Source: Chryseobacterium cheonjiense
Lineage (GTDB): Bacteria; Bacteroidota; Bacteroidia; Flavobacteriales; Weeksellaceae
Length of the DNA stretch: 64,000 bases
Reading direction: 5' to 3'
Assembly (NCBI RefSeq): GCF_012927265.1
Contig: NZ_JABBGF010000001.1
Location: 1-64,000, forward strand
The position numbers and the translations under genes were made by a program. Shown here piece by piece: positions 51,855 through 60,716 of the stretch. The notes under the pieces are model-generated. The model ran no database searches. It had not been told where the DNA came from and was given only the letters and a program-made list of their open reading frames with translations. Each line of letters starts with the position of its first letter. The first letter of the stretch is position 1.

Positions 51855-51923
51855 TGAATCATTGAATTTTGTACAAAGATAAGTTTAAAATTAAATTATT
51901 TCATTTCATTGAATAGATAAGGA

Positions 51924-51972
51924 GGTCATTCTGAATAAAATTTTGCGAAGCATTCTGAAATGAAGAATCTGT
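51924..51972. repeat. GTCATTCTGAA ... GAAGAATCT dispersed repeat
   Basis: GTCATTCTGAATAAAATTTT with TTGCGAAGCATTCTGAAATG and AAGAATCT: a degenerate copy of a repeat common between Bacteroidota genes. Related CTGAGCNTGTCGAAG forms occur at 53808, 55868 and 60608. Apart from this, the 361-base gap 51855-52215 shows no gene or clear promoter. Confidence 0.6.
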
Positions 51973-52215
51973 AAATATGTTCAGATTTTATTTAAAAGCA
52001 AAAACGCAAAGATTAATTTAATGCTTACCATATAAAGAACATACGGGTTTTAAAATCTTTGATCTTTATTCTTTTTCATTATCTAACGAAATCTTATAAT
52101 AAAGCTTTGTATCTTTTGCGGTAAAAGTAAAGTTAATTAAACAACCTTTATAAAAATGATTCAGCGCAGGAGATGGTAAACGGCTTTATTTACTACATTT
52201 GAAAAAATTAAAAAA

Positions 52216-53760
52216 ATGAAGCAGAAACTTTCTATTTTCCTTCTTATGCTCACGGTTGGCTTCGCCAATGCGCAGGTTGAAGAGAAAAAACTGGATGAGC
52301 TCGTACAGAACACCCTGAAAACTTTTGATGTACCGGGAATGTCAGTCGGAATCATCAAAGACGGTAAAGTTATTTACTCAAAAGGATTTGGTGTACGCTC
52401 TTTAACGACAAAACAGCCGATGGACGACAACACGCTGGTCGGGATTGCCTCCAACTCCAAAGGTTTTACCTGTACAGCCCTGGCAATTTTAGCGGATGAA
52501 GGAAAATTGAACTGGGACGACAACGTTTCAAAATACATCCCGGAATTTCAGATGTACGATCCGTATGTTTCACAGAATGTTACCATTAAAGATCTGGTAA
52601 CGCACAGAGCAGGATTAGGATTGGGACAGGGAGATCTGATGTTTTTTCCGGAAGGCGGAAATTTAACGGTAAACGATATTGTGCATAATGTTAGATATTT
52701 AAAACCTGAAAATCCTTTCAGAACAACATTAGATTATAACAATATCATGTTTATTGTTGCCGGAGAAGTGATCCACAGGATTTCAGGATTAAGCTGGGCC
52801 GAATTTATCGAACAGAGGATCATGAAGCCGGTTGGGATGACTTCCAGTTTCGGGAGCTATAACAGGGCAAAAGCCGTTGCCAATAAGATCGACGCCCATG
52901 CTCCTGTTGACGGAAAAGCCATCGCCGTTCCTCACGACTGGAACGAAACGGCGAATGCAGCAGGAGGCATTATGAGCAACATCAAAGACATGACCACATG
53001 GGCTGAATTTCTATTGAATAATTTCACCACGAAAGACGGTAAAAAATTAGTTTCAGACAAAAATGTGCAACAGCTGTGGAGCCTGCAGATTCCGGCGGGA
53101 GTTGCCGCTAAAAATCCTTACGATACCAGCTTCTACGGATATGGAATGGGATGGTTTTTAAGTGATGTGAAAGGCCACAAGCAAATTCAGCACACGGGAG
53201 GATTGATCGGAACGGTGACGCAGTTTACCTTAATTCCGGATATGAAGCTGGGAATCGTAGTATTGACCAACCAACAATCCGGAGCGGCTTTTAATACCAT
53301 TACCAATACCGTAAAAGATTCATACCTAGGCATGGCCGACAGAAACTGGCTGAAAACCTACGGCGAAAGGATGAAGAAAATGGAAGAAAGTTTTAACCAA
53401 CAGAAAAAAGAAGCGTTTGCCAAATCGGAAGCTTTCAGGAAAGATAAAAACCTTCAGCCAAAAGTAGAGCAGTTTACCGGGACTTATCATGATCAATGGT
53501 TCGGCGATGTGGAAATTGCGCAGCAGGGAAATGCCTACAGAATTTCCTGCAAAAGTTCTCCAAGATTAAAAGGGGAGCTGCTTCCGTATTCCAATAATTC
53601 TTTCATCATCAAATGGGACGACAGAAGCTACGATGCCGATGCTTATATTATTTTTGATTACGATGAAACAGGAAAAGCACAGTCGGCGAGGTTAAAACCG
53701 ATTTCCGATGTTACGGATTTCAGTTTTGACTTTGATGATCTGGATCTGAGACGAAAATAA
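52216..53760 (+). CDS. Serine hydrolase, class C beta-lactamase-like
   Basis: 514 residues. Signal peptide (KQKLSIFLLMLTVGFANAQ) and a beta-lactamase/DD-peptidase fold with S-N-S-K in GIASNSKGFTCTALAIL (the S-x-x-K motif with catalytic Ser), the Y-x-N motif in LDYNNIMFIVAGEV, and H-T-G in QIQHTGGLIG. A DUF3471-type domain follows from about residue 410. Periplasmic; family members range from peptidases to esterases. No real beta-lactam activity can be claimed. Transcribed alone. Confidence 0.92.
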   Translation: MKQKLSIFLLMLTVGFANAQVEEKKLDELVQNTLKTFDVPGMSVGIIKDGKVIYSKGFGVRSLTTKQPMDDNTLVGIASNSKGFTCTALAILADEGKLNWDDNVSKYIPEFQMYDPYVSQNVTIKDLVTHRAGLGLGQGDLMFFPEGGNLTVNDIVHNVRYLKPENPFRTTLDYNNIMFIVAGEVIHRISGLSWAEFIEQRIMKPVGMTSSFGSYNRAKAVANKIDAHAPVDGKAIAVPHDWNETANAAGGIMSNIKDMTTWAEFLLNNFTTKDGKKLVSDKNVQQLWSLQIPAGVAAKNPYDTSFYGYGMGWFLSDVKGHKQIQHTGGLIGTVTQFTLIPDMKLGIVVLTNQQSGAAFNTITNTVKDSYLGMADRNWLKTYGERMKKMEESFNQQKKEAFAKSEAFRKDKNLQPKVEQFTGTYHDQWFGDVEIAQQGNAYRISCKSSPRLKGELLPYSNNSFIIKWDDRSYDADAYIIFDYDETGKAQSARLKPISDVTDFSFDFDDLDLRRK

Positions 53761-53807
53761 TTAATAAAAAATCATTCAGGGGATGGTTATCAATAGGGAC
53801 GGGCAAT

Positions 53808-53830
53808 GTCATCCTGAGCTTGTCGAAGGA
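53808..53830. repeat. GTCATCCTGAGCTTGTCGAA repeat copy
   Basis: GTCATCCTGAGCTTGTCGAAGGA, almost a palindrome around CTTGTCG, is a very widely spread intergenic repeat in bacteria. In this window other, more worn copies are at 45646-45674, 51924-51972, 55868-55892 and 60608-60627. Confidence 0.7.
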
Positions 53831-53910
53831 AGCCCGTCTTTTGTTTTGAATGTAGAAAAAAGGCTTTAGCCGAAAATTATTGGTTAATTTGTTTGAACTT
53901 TTTATTTAAC

Positions 53911-54193
53911 CACAAAAGTCACAAAAGCTCTTAAGCACATAAGTCACATTAGATTAAAGGATAAAGCTTTGTGTCTATTTTAGAACACATAAGCTTTAAA
54001 AAATCTTTGATTTTTTTTCTAATGTGCTCTGAAATATTTTCGATATTTTAAAAAATTCTTCTGTGACTGATGTGTTAATGTCTCTGTGAAATCTGTGGGA
54101 GATTTTAATCACAAAAGTGCAAAAGCTTTTTAAACACATGAGTCACATTAGATTAAAGGATAAAGCTTTGCGCATATTTTAGAACACATGAGT
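53911..54193. repeat. Two direct copies of a CACATGAGTCACATTAGATT repeat
   Basis: Copy A (53911-53993) and copy B (54110-54193) both read CACAAAAG...AAGCACAT(A/G)AGTCACATTAG then ATTAAAGGATAAAGCTTTG and TTTTAGAACACAT. Two further copies occur far away: 61256-61330 (same strand) and 61708-61792 (inverted). Between the two, 53994-54109 holds related CTGTGAAATCTGTGGGAG words. No transposase or frame is associated. This fills most of the 53761-54246 gap. Confidence 0.75.
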
Positions 54194-54203
54194 TTTTAGA
54201 ATT

Positions 54204-54248
54204 GAAACGATCCGGTGGCTGAGGCACTCGAAGCCACCGGATCGTTTC
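54204..54248. terminator. 17-bp perfect hairpin over the stop codon of the SixA-like gene
   Basis: GAAACGATCCGGTGGCT (54204-54220) pairs with AGCCACCGGATCGTTTC (54232-54248) with no mismatch, 11-base loop. The core GGTGGCTGAGG...CTCGAAGCCACC is shared with four more sites at 61449, 61634, 61839 and 61861. The hairpin contains the last codon and stop of the SixA-like gene. Confidence 0.75.
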
Positions 54249-54726
54249 ATTTTATTTTCCCCGGATCGTAGAAAAACATCAGTCGCTTTTTAGCACCATC
54301 AAATTCCGACCACGAATTGCAGTCGATTTCAAAACCCGCAACGCCGCAGGTCGGGAAGTGGAAGATGTCTTCGGAAATAGAATTCGCGAAATTGGAAATC
54401 CCGTTGTTGTGCGAGAAAAACGCTACGGAATTTACATTATCATCAAGATCATAGATCACAGATTCAAAATTGCTTTCTGAAGGGTTATAAAGCTTCTCAT
54501 TCGTTGTAATATTGATGTTGTAGGACTGGTTGAAAATTTTGCAGGTATTCAGTGCACGCACCGCCGGGCTCGACACGAAGTAATCGATCGCCACATTATT
54601 ATTTTTCATAAACCGGGACATATGCATCGCTTCTTCCAACCCCTTGTCTGCCAATGGTCTGTCGAAGTCTTCCGTTTCTTCCGGCCAGTCGCTCTTCGCA
54701 TGTCTTACAAGAATGAGTTTCTTCAT
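54247..54726 (-). CDS. sixA: SixA-like histidine phosphatase
   Basis: 159 residues. Phosphoglycerate-mutase-type fold with the phospho-His motif L-V-R-H-A-K at residues 5-10 (KKLILVRHAKSDW), then SSPAVRALNTCKIF and FSHNNGISNF. SixA removes phosphate from the HPt domain of histidine kinases such as ArcB, or from PtsN-type phosphocarriers. Target here unknown. The C-terminus ends inside a strong hairpin. Divergent from ruvX. Confidence 0.88.
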   Translation of the reverse strand: MKKLILVRHAKSDWPEETEDFDRPLADKGLEEAMHMSRFMKNNNVAIDYFVSSPAVRALNTCKIFNQSYNINITTNEKLYNPSESNFESVIYDLDDNVNSVAFFSHNNGISNFANSISEDIFHFPTCGVAGFEIDCNSWSEFDGAKKRLMFFYDPGKIK

Positions 54727-54824
54727 ATTTTCGTTTTTAGAAAATTAAAATTATAAAAAAATTAGCGGAATAAAAACATGATTTATAAAAAAAATGTGTT
54801 TAGAATAAAATCATTAAAATTTAC

Positions 54825-54832
54825 TAAATTTG
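54825..54832 (+). promoter_or_regulatory. -7 box TAAATTTG of ruvX, seven bases before the ATG
   Basis: Perfect TAnnTTTG only seven bases before the start codon at 54840, so the ruvX-def transcript is probably leaderless. Confidence 0.6.
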
Positions 54833-54839
54833 CAAACCT

Positions 54840-55256
54840 ATGGGACAAATCCTTGCAATAGACTACGGAAAGGCTCGCTGCGGAATTGCAGCCACCGATG
54901 ATATGCAGATCATTGCAAGCGGTTTGGATACCGTATCGACGCCGCTTCTTACTGAATTTTTAAAGAAATATTTCGGCGAAAATAAAGTAGATGAAGTCGT
55001 GATCGGGCTTCCCGTAGATCTGAAAGGAAATATCTCCGAAGTGGAAACCGACATTCTGCAGTTTATCGAAATTTTTAAAAAAGAATTTCCAGCCGTGAAA
55101 GTCAGCCGCTTCGACGAAAGATTTACATCCAAGATGGCTTCTTTTTTTATCTCCCAAAGCGGGAAAAGTAAAAAACAGAGACAGCAGAAAGGATTAATAG
55201 ATAAAGTAAGTGCAACCATCATATTGCAGAATTTTTTAGAACAAAGAACAAGATGA
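54840..55256 (+). CDS. ruvX: Holliday junction resolvase-like / pre-16S rRNA nuclease RuvX (YqgF)
   Basis: 138 residues, RNase H fold. Starts QILAIDYGKARCGIAATDD with the first catalytic Asp; EVVIGLPVDLKGNISEVE and the pair RFDERFTSKMA and DKVSATIILQNFLEQ complete the site. YqgF trims pre-16S rRNA in E. coli. It overlaps def by four bases (ATGA). Confidence 0.93.
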   Translation: MGQILAIDYGKARCGIAATDDMQIIASGLDTVSTPLLTEFLKKYFGENKVDEVVIGLPVDLKGNISEVETDILQFIEIFKKEFPAVKVSRFDERFTSKMASFFISQSGKSKKQRQQKGLIDKVSATIILQNFLEQRTR

Positions 55257-55825
55257 TTTTACCGATAAGAGCCTTTGGTGACCCCGTATTGAGAAAAGTA
55301 GGAAAGGATATTGATAAAGACTATCCCAACCTGCAGGAACTGATTGAGAACATGTTCGAGACCATGTACAGCGCCAACGGAATTGGGTTGGCTGCCCCGC
55401 AGATCGGGCTGGATATCCGTCTGTTTGTCATTGATGTAAGTCCTTTGGCGGAAGATGAAGATTATGAGGACATCAAAGATGAGCTGGCAGAATTCAAAAA
55501 AGTGTTCATCAATGCTAAAATTCTTGAAGAATCCGGGGAAGAGTGGAAATTCAACGAAGGATGCCTGTCTATTCCGGATGTGAGAGAAGATGTGAAGAGA
55601 AAAGGCACGATCGTGATCGAATATTATGACGAAAATTTTGTAAAACATACAGAAACTTTTTCCGATATTAGAGCCCGCGTAATTCAGCATGAATACGATC
55701 ACATTGAAGGGATTTTGTTTACAGACCACCTCAGCGCCCTGAAAAAGAAGCTGGTAAAAGGAAAACTGACCAAAATTACCCAGGGCGACGTAAGCATCGG
55801 TTACAAAATGAGATTTCCAAAATAG
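55253..55825 (+). CDS. def: Peptide deformylase
   Basis: 190 residues. Removes the formyl group from nascent proteins. All three motifs are present: GIGLAAPQIG (residues 43-52), EGCLSIP (metal Cys) and QHEYDHIEG (metal His pair). Type I-like length with an insert of acidic residues near residue 65-80, usual in Bacteroidota. Coupled to ruvX and, after a gap carrying a repeat copy, to the DUF5606 gene. Confidence 0.97.
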   Translation: MILPIRAFGDPVLRKVGKDIDKDYPNLQELIENMFETMYSANGIGLAAPQIGLDIRLFVIDVSPLAEDEDYEDIKDELAEFKKVFINAKILEESGEEWKFNEGCLSIPDVREDVKRKGTIVIEYYDENFVKHTETFSDIRARVIQHEYDHIEGILFTDHLSALKKKLVKGKLTKITQGDVSIGYKMRFPK

Positions 55826-55867
55826 TTTACATTAAAAATAAAGAAAATAAGAAAGCGCAAAAAAGCT

Positions 55868-55892
55868 GTCACACTAAGCTTGCCGAAGTGGA
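55868..55892. repeat. Worn CTAAGCTTGCCGAAG repeat copy upstream of the DUF5606 gene
   Basis: GTCACACTAAGCTTGCCGAAG follows the CTGAGCNTGTCGAAG pattern seen at 53808. It would be coding if the DUF5606 gene started at 55888, which argues against that start. Confidence 0.5.
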
Positions 55893-55926
55893 ACAGCCGA
55901 TTGCAGAATTTACAAAAAATAAAATT

Positions 55927-56490
55927 ATGCTGTTAGAAAAAATAATTTCAATTTCAGGAAAACCAGGACTTTACAAATTAGTTTCTCAGTTAAGAAACGG
56001 ATTTATCATTGAAGATGTTACTACGAAGAAAAAAGTTAGCATTGGGAATTCCAGCCAGGTGAGCCTGTTGGATAATATTGCGATGTTCACTTTTGATAAA
56101 GAAGTTCCTTTGTTCGAAGTTTTTGAAAATATTGCCAAAAACTATGACTACAAGGAAGCCATTCACCACAAAGCATCTGATGCTGAACTGAAAGAATTCA
56201 TGACGGCTTCTCTTCCTAATTACGATACCGAAAGAGTATATGCTTCCGATATCAAGAAACTGGCACAGTGGTACAACATCCTTCATAAAGCAGGATACAT
56301 CACTCCGGAAAGCTTCGTAAAAGCAGAGCCTGAAACACTGGAAGGCGAACCGGCAACGGAAGAAGTAAACGTAGAAAAAGAAGCGCCTAAAAAAGCTGCT
56401 CCAAAAGCTGAAAAGCCAGCCGCTCCAAAAGTAAAAGCCACTTCTGCAGCCAAAGCAGCTCCGAAAAGCACGCACAGAAAACAGGGATAA
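55927..56490 (+). CDS. DUF5606 domain protein with Lys/Ala/Pro tail
   Basis: 187 residues from the ATG at 55927 (MLLEKIISISGKPGLYKLVS); the in-frame ATG at 55888 would lie in a dispersed repeat. The N-terminal 120 residues fit DUF5606, a short Bacteroidota-specific domain; key block RNGFIIEDVTTKKKVSIGNS. The tail is rich in Lys, Ala and Pro (APKKAAPKAEKPAAPKVKAT), like nucleic-acid-binding tails. Role unknown, but genomic company of def and ruvX hints at ribosome biogenesis. Confidence 0.85.
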   Translation: MLLEKIISISGKPGLYKLVSQLRNGFIIEDVTTKKKVSIGNSSQVSLLDNIAMFTFDKEVPLFEVFENIAKNYDYKEAIHHKASDAELKEFMTASLPNYDTERVYASDIKKLAQWYNILHKAGYITPESFVKAEPETLEGEPATEEVNVEKEAPKKAAPKAEKPAAPKVKATSAAKAAPKSTHRKQG

Positions 56491-56514
56491 TTGATTTATC
56501 TTACTTAAAATATG

Positions 56515-56545
56515 AACCTCATCAGATTTGATGAGGTTTTTTGTT
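56515..56545 (+). terminator. Terminator of the ruvX-def-DUF5606 operon
   Basis: AACCTCATCA (56515-56524) pairs perfectly with TGATGAGGTT (56529-56538), then six T. The gap 56546-56855 is very AT-rich and otherwise empty. Confidence 0.88.
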
Positions 56546-56855
56546 TTTGTGATGAAATGAAGAATATTCTATTATTAATTCAGTGTAAATACGGATTGCC
56601 GTAAATATGAAATATTTCTTATTATTACATTTGTGAATTGATTGCTATAAAATATCAACCATACTTGTTATAAATTATGGCACCCCACAATTTGTTAATA
56701 TCAGAACAATGCTTTTGAATTTCTGTATATTGCCAATTAAATTTTAATTAGATGGTAAATTGCTGAATGTTTGATGCATATAAAGTAATTGCTAGTTATT
56801 TATTTAAATATTGGTTATATGATTATATAACTAAATAATTTTTAAAAACGATCTT

Positions 56856-57878
56856 ATGGAAGATAGATACAGTATATTAAGGCCTTTAACAATTGCAGAA
56901 CAAGAAATATTTGCACTTGAAATGTGCAACTTTTTTTCACCCTTAAGTTATAGAGAAAACTGTGCTTTGCTTGAAATTAAAGCTGATGAAAAAACTATTA
57001 GACCATTAACTTTTGGCGATTTTCTGAGATATTTAAAAATAAAAACAGAAATTGATTCTTACAAATATGTGCGTCATTTAGATGTATTAATTCAAAAGTT
57101 TATCAATAATGGTTTTTTCGTAAGAGCAGGAGATTCTGTTACAGGATCTCCACCATTGAATCATTGCTATTATGCTCAATTTGAATTAACTAAAATTCAA
57201 AGCACTAATATTTTTTGGCTTGGGAATATTTTAGGTGAAGAATATCTAATGCAAAAATATAAACCTTTTATAATACGGTTTGAGGGAGAATATCAAAATA
57301 ATATATCTGGAACTGGCTCTGGTATTTTGATAAATAAAAATACAATATTAACTTGTCGACACAATTTGACAGATTTGCTAAAATACAAATGCTTTTCTGG
57401 TGAAACAGAATTAGAAATAATTGACCACAAGTATCATGAAAAACATGATATAGGGATAGTAAAATTAAAAAACGACATAAACATTTCGGTTTTTCCATAT
57501 TTTGGATTACCATATGTGTTAGACAATACAATAACAATGGGATATCCACCATTAAGAGGAATGCGAGAAGCTCCACTAATATCACAAAAAGGAGAAATTA
57601 ATGCATTAAGTAAAGATTGGGGGAATTGTGATTGTATAACAATTTCGTCAACTGTTCGACCAGGTAATAGCGGAGGCCCTGTAATTTCTAATAAAGGTTA
57701 CATCGTTGGAATTGTAACTCAATATGCAAATTCAGCAGAATCTGTGTCCGCTGATAAAGCAGGTTTTAAAGATAATAATTCAATTCCCTTTTATAATGCG
57801 ATTGCTTCAACGAGTATTATTCAGATTTTATCTGAACTTGATAACTCTTTTCCTATAATATTTGAAAATTATCAATAA
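56856..57878 (+). CDS. Trypsin-like serine protease with novel N-terminal domain
   Basis: 340 residues, no signal peptide. The C-terminal 195 residues are a chymotrypsin-fold protease: His169 in ILTCRHNLTDL, Asp198 in HDIGIVKLK, Ser272 in RPGNSGGPV, with GSGILINKNT as first strand. The first 110 residues are unlike anything I can name; TFGDFLRYLKIKTEIDSYKY and IQKFINNGFFVRAGDS could form a winged helix. Cytosolic trypsin-like domains with such extra domains often take part in bacterial conflict systems. The gene is AT-rich compared with the operon before it. First gene of the accessory block. Confidence 0.8.
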   Translation: MEDRYSILRPLTIAEQEIFALEMCNFFSPLSYRENCALLEIKADEKTIRPLTFGDFLRYLKIKTEIDSYKYVRHLDVLIQKFINNGFFVRAGDSVTGSPPLNHCYYAQFELTKIQSTNIFWLGNILGEEYLMQKYKPFIIRFEGEYQNNISGTGSGILINKNTILTCRHNLTDLLKYKCFSGETELEIIDHKYHEKHDIGIVKLKNDINISVFPYFGLPYVLDNTITMGYPPLRGMREAPLISQKGEINALSKDWGNCDCITISSTVRPGNSGGPVISNKGYIVGIVTQYANSAESVSADKAGFKDNNSIPFYNAIASTSIIQILSELDNSFPIIFENYQ

Positions 57879-58103
57879 AATGCCTAAGCTTATAAGTCTT
57901 GGAATAGCGGGAGGAAACTGCAAAGCTAAACTGTTGTTATTCACTCAAACTTTTGCAAAATGCTAGATTTGAGCTTTATTACCATAAATATAATAACACC
58001 TATAAAATGCATGTGTTGTTATAATTGATCTCAAAACAATAACTTTACTTTTTATTATATTTACTTTAATTAACTTTTCACTAATTTCTTTTGAAAAATA
58101 ATC

Positions 58104-58463
58104 ATGAAAATAACAACAGGTATTAATAATTTTGATATTATTTCCTCAGGAACAGTAATCGCGTTTGATGATGAAACTATAAATTTTGATTTTGCTGAAA
58201 ATTTAAAATATAGACTCAAATTTGTCACAGATGTCGAAGATAAAAGCGACAGGATGGACTTTAAAATACTAGATGAAACCTGTATGTTAATATTATTAAT
58301 AAATTTTGCAGAAACTCTTGGAGGAGGAAATGCTGAACCGTTACTCTTAGGACATCTTGATGGCCGAAATATATATTTGAACTTTTATGTCTCAATATAT
58401 GGCAATGATAGGAAAGTTTTGAATTATACGTGGTACCGCAGAGAATCAACAGGCAATGAATAA
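58104..58463 (+). CDS. Small beta-rich protein of unknown function
   Basis: 119 residues, no signal peptide or membrane segment. The pattern is of eight to ten short strands (ISSGTVIAFDDETINFDFA, LKYRLKFVTDVE, MDFKILDETCMLILLINFAE, NIYLNFYVSIYGNDRKVLNY). I do not recognise a family. It overlaps the next gene by eight bases, so the two are translated together. Low GC. Between it and the protease gene lies a 225-base gap without a convincing gene. Confidence 0.7.
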   Translation: MKITTGINNFDIISSGTVIAFDDETINFDFAENLKYRLKFVTDVEDKSDRMDFKILDETCMLILLINFAETLGGGNAEPLLLGHLDGRNIYLNFYVSIYGNDRKVLNYTWYRRESTGNE

Positions 58464-58770
58464 TGTTACTCTACCAAAAGATAAAGAACTTGCAAAGCAG
58501 GTGATTGAATCACAAAGTGAAGCTGCTGCTAAAGCAATTGATCAAGGCTGGCTAGGAAAGATTTGGGGGAACTCTTTGAATGCTCCAAATAATATTGCTG
58601 GCTTAACAGTAATATGTTTAATCTTAGTAGGTATAATTTATACAATTTCAACTTCTCAGGTCAAAAGCGAAGATTTAAATTTGTCCATAAAAGATTTTTG
58701 GGCTATCATAACGCCATTGATAACATTGTCGATAGGTTATTTATTTGGTGATAAACGCGCAAAAAAATAA
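58456..58770 (+). CDS. Small two-helix membrane protein
   Basis: 104 residues. A soluble N-terminal helix (LPKDKELAKQVIESQSEAAAK), then two membrane helices (NIAGLTVICLILVGIIYTIS and FWAIITPLITLSIGYLFG) with a positive end (DKRAKK). The eight-base overlap with the preceding beta-rich gene means the pair is expressed together. A soluble sensor with a small two-helix membrane partner is a common layout for membrane-acting defence effectors, but this is only an analogy. Confidence 0.7.
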   Translation: MNNVTLPKDKELAKQVIESQSEAAAKAIDQGWLGKIWGNSLNAPNNIAGLTVICLILVGIIYTISTSQVKSEDLNLSIKDFWAIITPLITLSIGYLFGDKRAKK

Positions 58771-58963
58771 TTCAATTTATTTAGGAAAACTTGAATTTGG
58801 TATAAATTATTAGTACTTGTATCCACTTTTATTAAATTGTTTGTTGAATGTTTGGGTGCAATTACTATTACAAGATAATATAATCTCAAAAACGATTTGT
58901 AAGTGTTTAATCTTTAAAGCACGGAACTTAATTTTGTTGATTGCATAATTAAATTATGATGAA

Positions 58964-59731
58964 ATGAAAAAATGTATTTGGTGTAGCCGAAATGATAATG
59001 ATGTAAATTTTAATACCTTAGCACATACTTTTCCTCAATCATTAGGAGGCAAAAACATCTGCCTAAATGTATGCGACTCCTGCAACTTTGAGTTTGGGAA
59101 AAAACAAAGCTTTCAGCCATCTGTTGATTTGGCAGTCAAGGAGATCTTTAATCTTTCAAGATTTTTAATTTCAGATAGTAAAAATATTTCTTCTTACAAA
59201 AGGTTCAGCTCAGAATATTTTAAAGTGAATCTGCAACGAAGACAGATTAATATCAAAATGAAGTATAAACTTCAAAGCAAATTTCAAGAAAATTTTGCTA
59301 GGAGTTTCAAGCGAGGTATATATAAAATATTCTTAGAAGAAAGAGAAAGAATCTGTGGAGATTCTCATTCTGACGAATTTAATTTTATCAGGGAGTTTTC
59401 ACGATATAATTTAAATGATGTGCCCTTATATTACTTAAGGCCTCGATATCCTATTTTACTTATTGATCAAGAGCAGTTGGATAATCCTAAACTTCACTTT
59501 ACGGAGTCAGATTTGGAACTACATAGAAAATATAGATTGTATGAGTTTTATTATGGAGGATATAGCTACCTGCTTCATACCAATGCATTTATGCAGGATC
59601 TACATATCAATAAATATAATGCAGAAGTCGTGATGAAAAATAAAAATAGTATGATTTTATCAACTTTAGTACAAATTCATAGAATGGAAGATTTAGATTT
59701 TAGATATAATCTCTTTAATGATGGATTATAA
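58964..59731 (+). CDS. HNH-like protein
   Basis: 255 residues. The N-terminus holds an HNH-type zinc module: C4-I-W-C7, then AHTFPQSLGG with H21, P24 and the G-G turn, and V-C37-D-S-C40-N41. In active HNH nucleases the first His usually follows Asp or Glu; here Ala20 stands there, so activity is unsure. The other 200 residues are Lys-, Phe- and Arg-rich and mostly helical without known motif (NLQRRQINIKMKYKLQSKFQ). It is the last plus-strand gene of the AT-rich part. It may be a nuclease effector. Confidence 0.75.
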   Translation: MKKCIWCSRNDNDVNFNTLAHTFPQSLGGKNICLNVCDSCNFEFGKKQSFQPSVDLAVKEIFNLSRFLISDSKNISSYKRFSSEYFKVNLQRRQINIKMKYKLQSKFQENFARSFKRGIYKIFLEERERICGDSHSDEFNFIREFSRYNLNDVPLYYLRPRYPILLIDQEQLDNPKLHFTESDLELHRKYRLYEFYYGGYSYLLHTNAFMQDLHINKYNAEVVMKNKNSMILSTLVQIHRMEDLDFRYNLFNDGL

Positions 59732-59835
59732 ACTGTATAAATATAAATCTCAAAATTAGATAGAATTTATATCTGAAATGATGCTTAATATTCTACATTA
59801 AAAACCATTTATTATTCTTGTTCGCGTCATGAGTT

Positions 59836-60165
59836 CTATTCCATCCCCTCAATCCCCACCACCTCACTTTCCATCACCTTCGTTCCGCTTTCATTATAAA
59901 TCTGTTTCACGGTAACTTTTATGCGGTCATGTTGCGGAGTAGGGAAGTCCATCAGTTCGGAAATATTTTTAAAGCCGAAAGCTTTTGCCAGCAACGAAAT
60001 GTGGCGGGTAGAATATTTATGACGCTGTGTATAGGATTCTACATTATTTACGAAACTTTTTGCTACACACATTTTTAGACTTAACTGCTCTGCGCTAAGT
60101 TTCTTGGTTGTACGGATTTTTCTTACATGATTTATAAATTCAAAATCAAATCCGGTAACATCCGG
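59836..60165 (-). pseudogene. 5'-truncated XRE-type helix-turn-helix regulator
   Basis: An open frame running from 60240 to the stop at 59836 contains no ATG, GTG or TTG until the ATG at 60072. Yet homology-like HTH sequence begins before that ATG: DFEFINHVRKIRTTKKLSAE then LSLKMCVAKSFVNNVESYTQ and STRHISLLAKAFGF, the complete five-helix XRE domain. Translation from 60072 would lose the first two helices. The 5' part beyond about 60165 reads through a palindromic GCCTGCCCCAGAGACAGGC element that probably displaced the original start. Regulator of the neighbouring broken gene at 60717 perhaps. Confidence 0.5.
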
Positions 60166-60277
60166 TAATGGCCTGCCCCAGAGACAGGCCGGCTCCGGTA
60201 TGCTTAAGAAGAGAAAATTTTTTGTATACCTTTCAAAAGGTCAAGATCCTTTGTTTTGCTTTGCGATAAATAAGTTA

Positions 60278-60564
60278 AAGCGCATCTAATCTGCGTAATC
60301 CGCGCAATCCGCGGGATATTGATAAAAATAGGATGAATATTAGAAATCTAACGCTACGATCGCAAAGCAATGTTTTATTGCTTGTTAATTTACGATCGTT
60401 ACGGCACTCTGTTCAGCGAATGATAGCAACGCATATTCAATTGTTATCTGCTAACTAATTTGATGAAGCGCATTATCTCATCTGTGTAATCTGTGTAATC
60501 AGCGGGATATTAAATAAAATAACTGATGAATATTAGAATGATAGCAACGCGTATTCAATTGTTA
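60278..60564. repeat. Alternating direct repeats (A-B-A-B) of TCTGCGTAATCCGCG type
   Basis: Unit A (60278-60352 and 60466-60537) reads AAGCGCAT...AATCTG(C/T)GTAATC...GCGGGATATT then ATGAATATTAGAA. Unit B (60418-60446 and 60537-60564) reads GAATGATAGCAACGC(A/G)TATT then CAATTGTTA. Copies differ by about 15 per cent. No gene; the block fills the space 60241-60716, which otherwise shows only a worn CTGAGCCTGCCGAAG copy at 60608-60627. Confidence 0.65.
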
Positions 60565-60716
60565 ATCTCTTGAAGCACATGTATCATTTACTAAGTAAAA
60601 CAGTTTATGCTGAGCCTGCCGAAGCAACTTTGCGAACTTAAAAGCAATGGCTATAAAAAAAATCTTAGCGACTCTTTGCGTTAAAAACTATGATGCTTAA
60701 TAACGGATAATTAAAA

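Noticed and set aside
53911..54193. Remnant insertion sequence
   Set aside because: The repeats carry no transposase frame and lack matching terminal inverted repeats or target duplications that I could find.
55990..56475. A 161-codon minus-strand frame opposite the DUF5606 gene
   Set aside because: Cys/Phe-rich low-complexity reading of the Lys/Ala tail; a shadow.
57881..57967. A 28-codon frame after the protease gene
   Set aside because: Too short, no start signals and no coupling with neighbours; likely chance.
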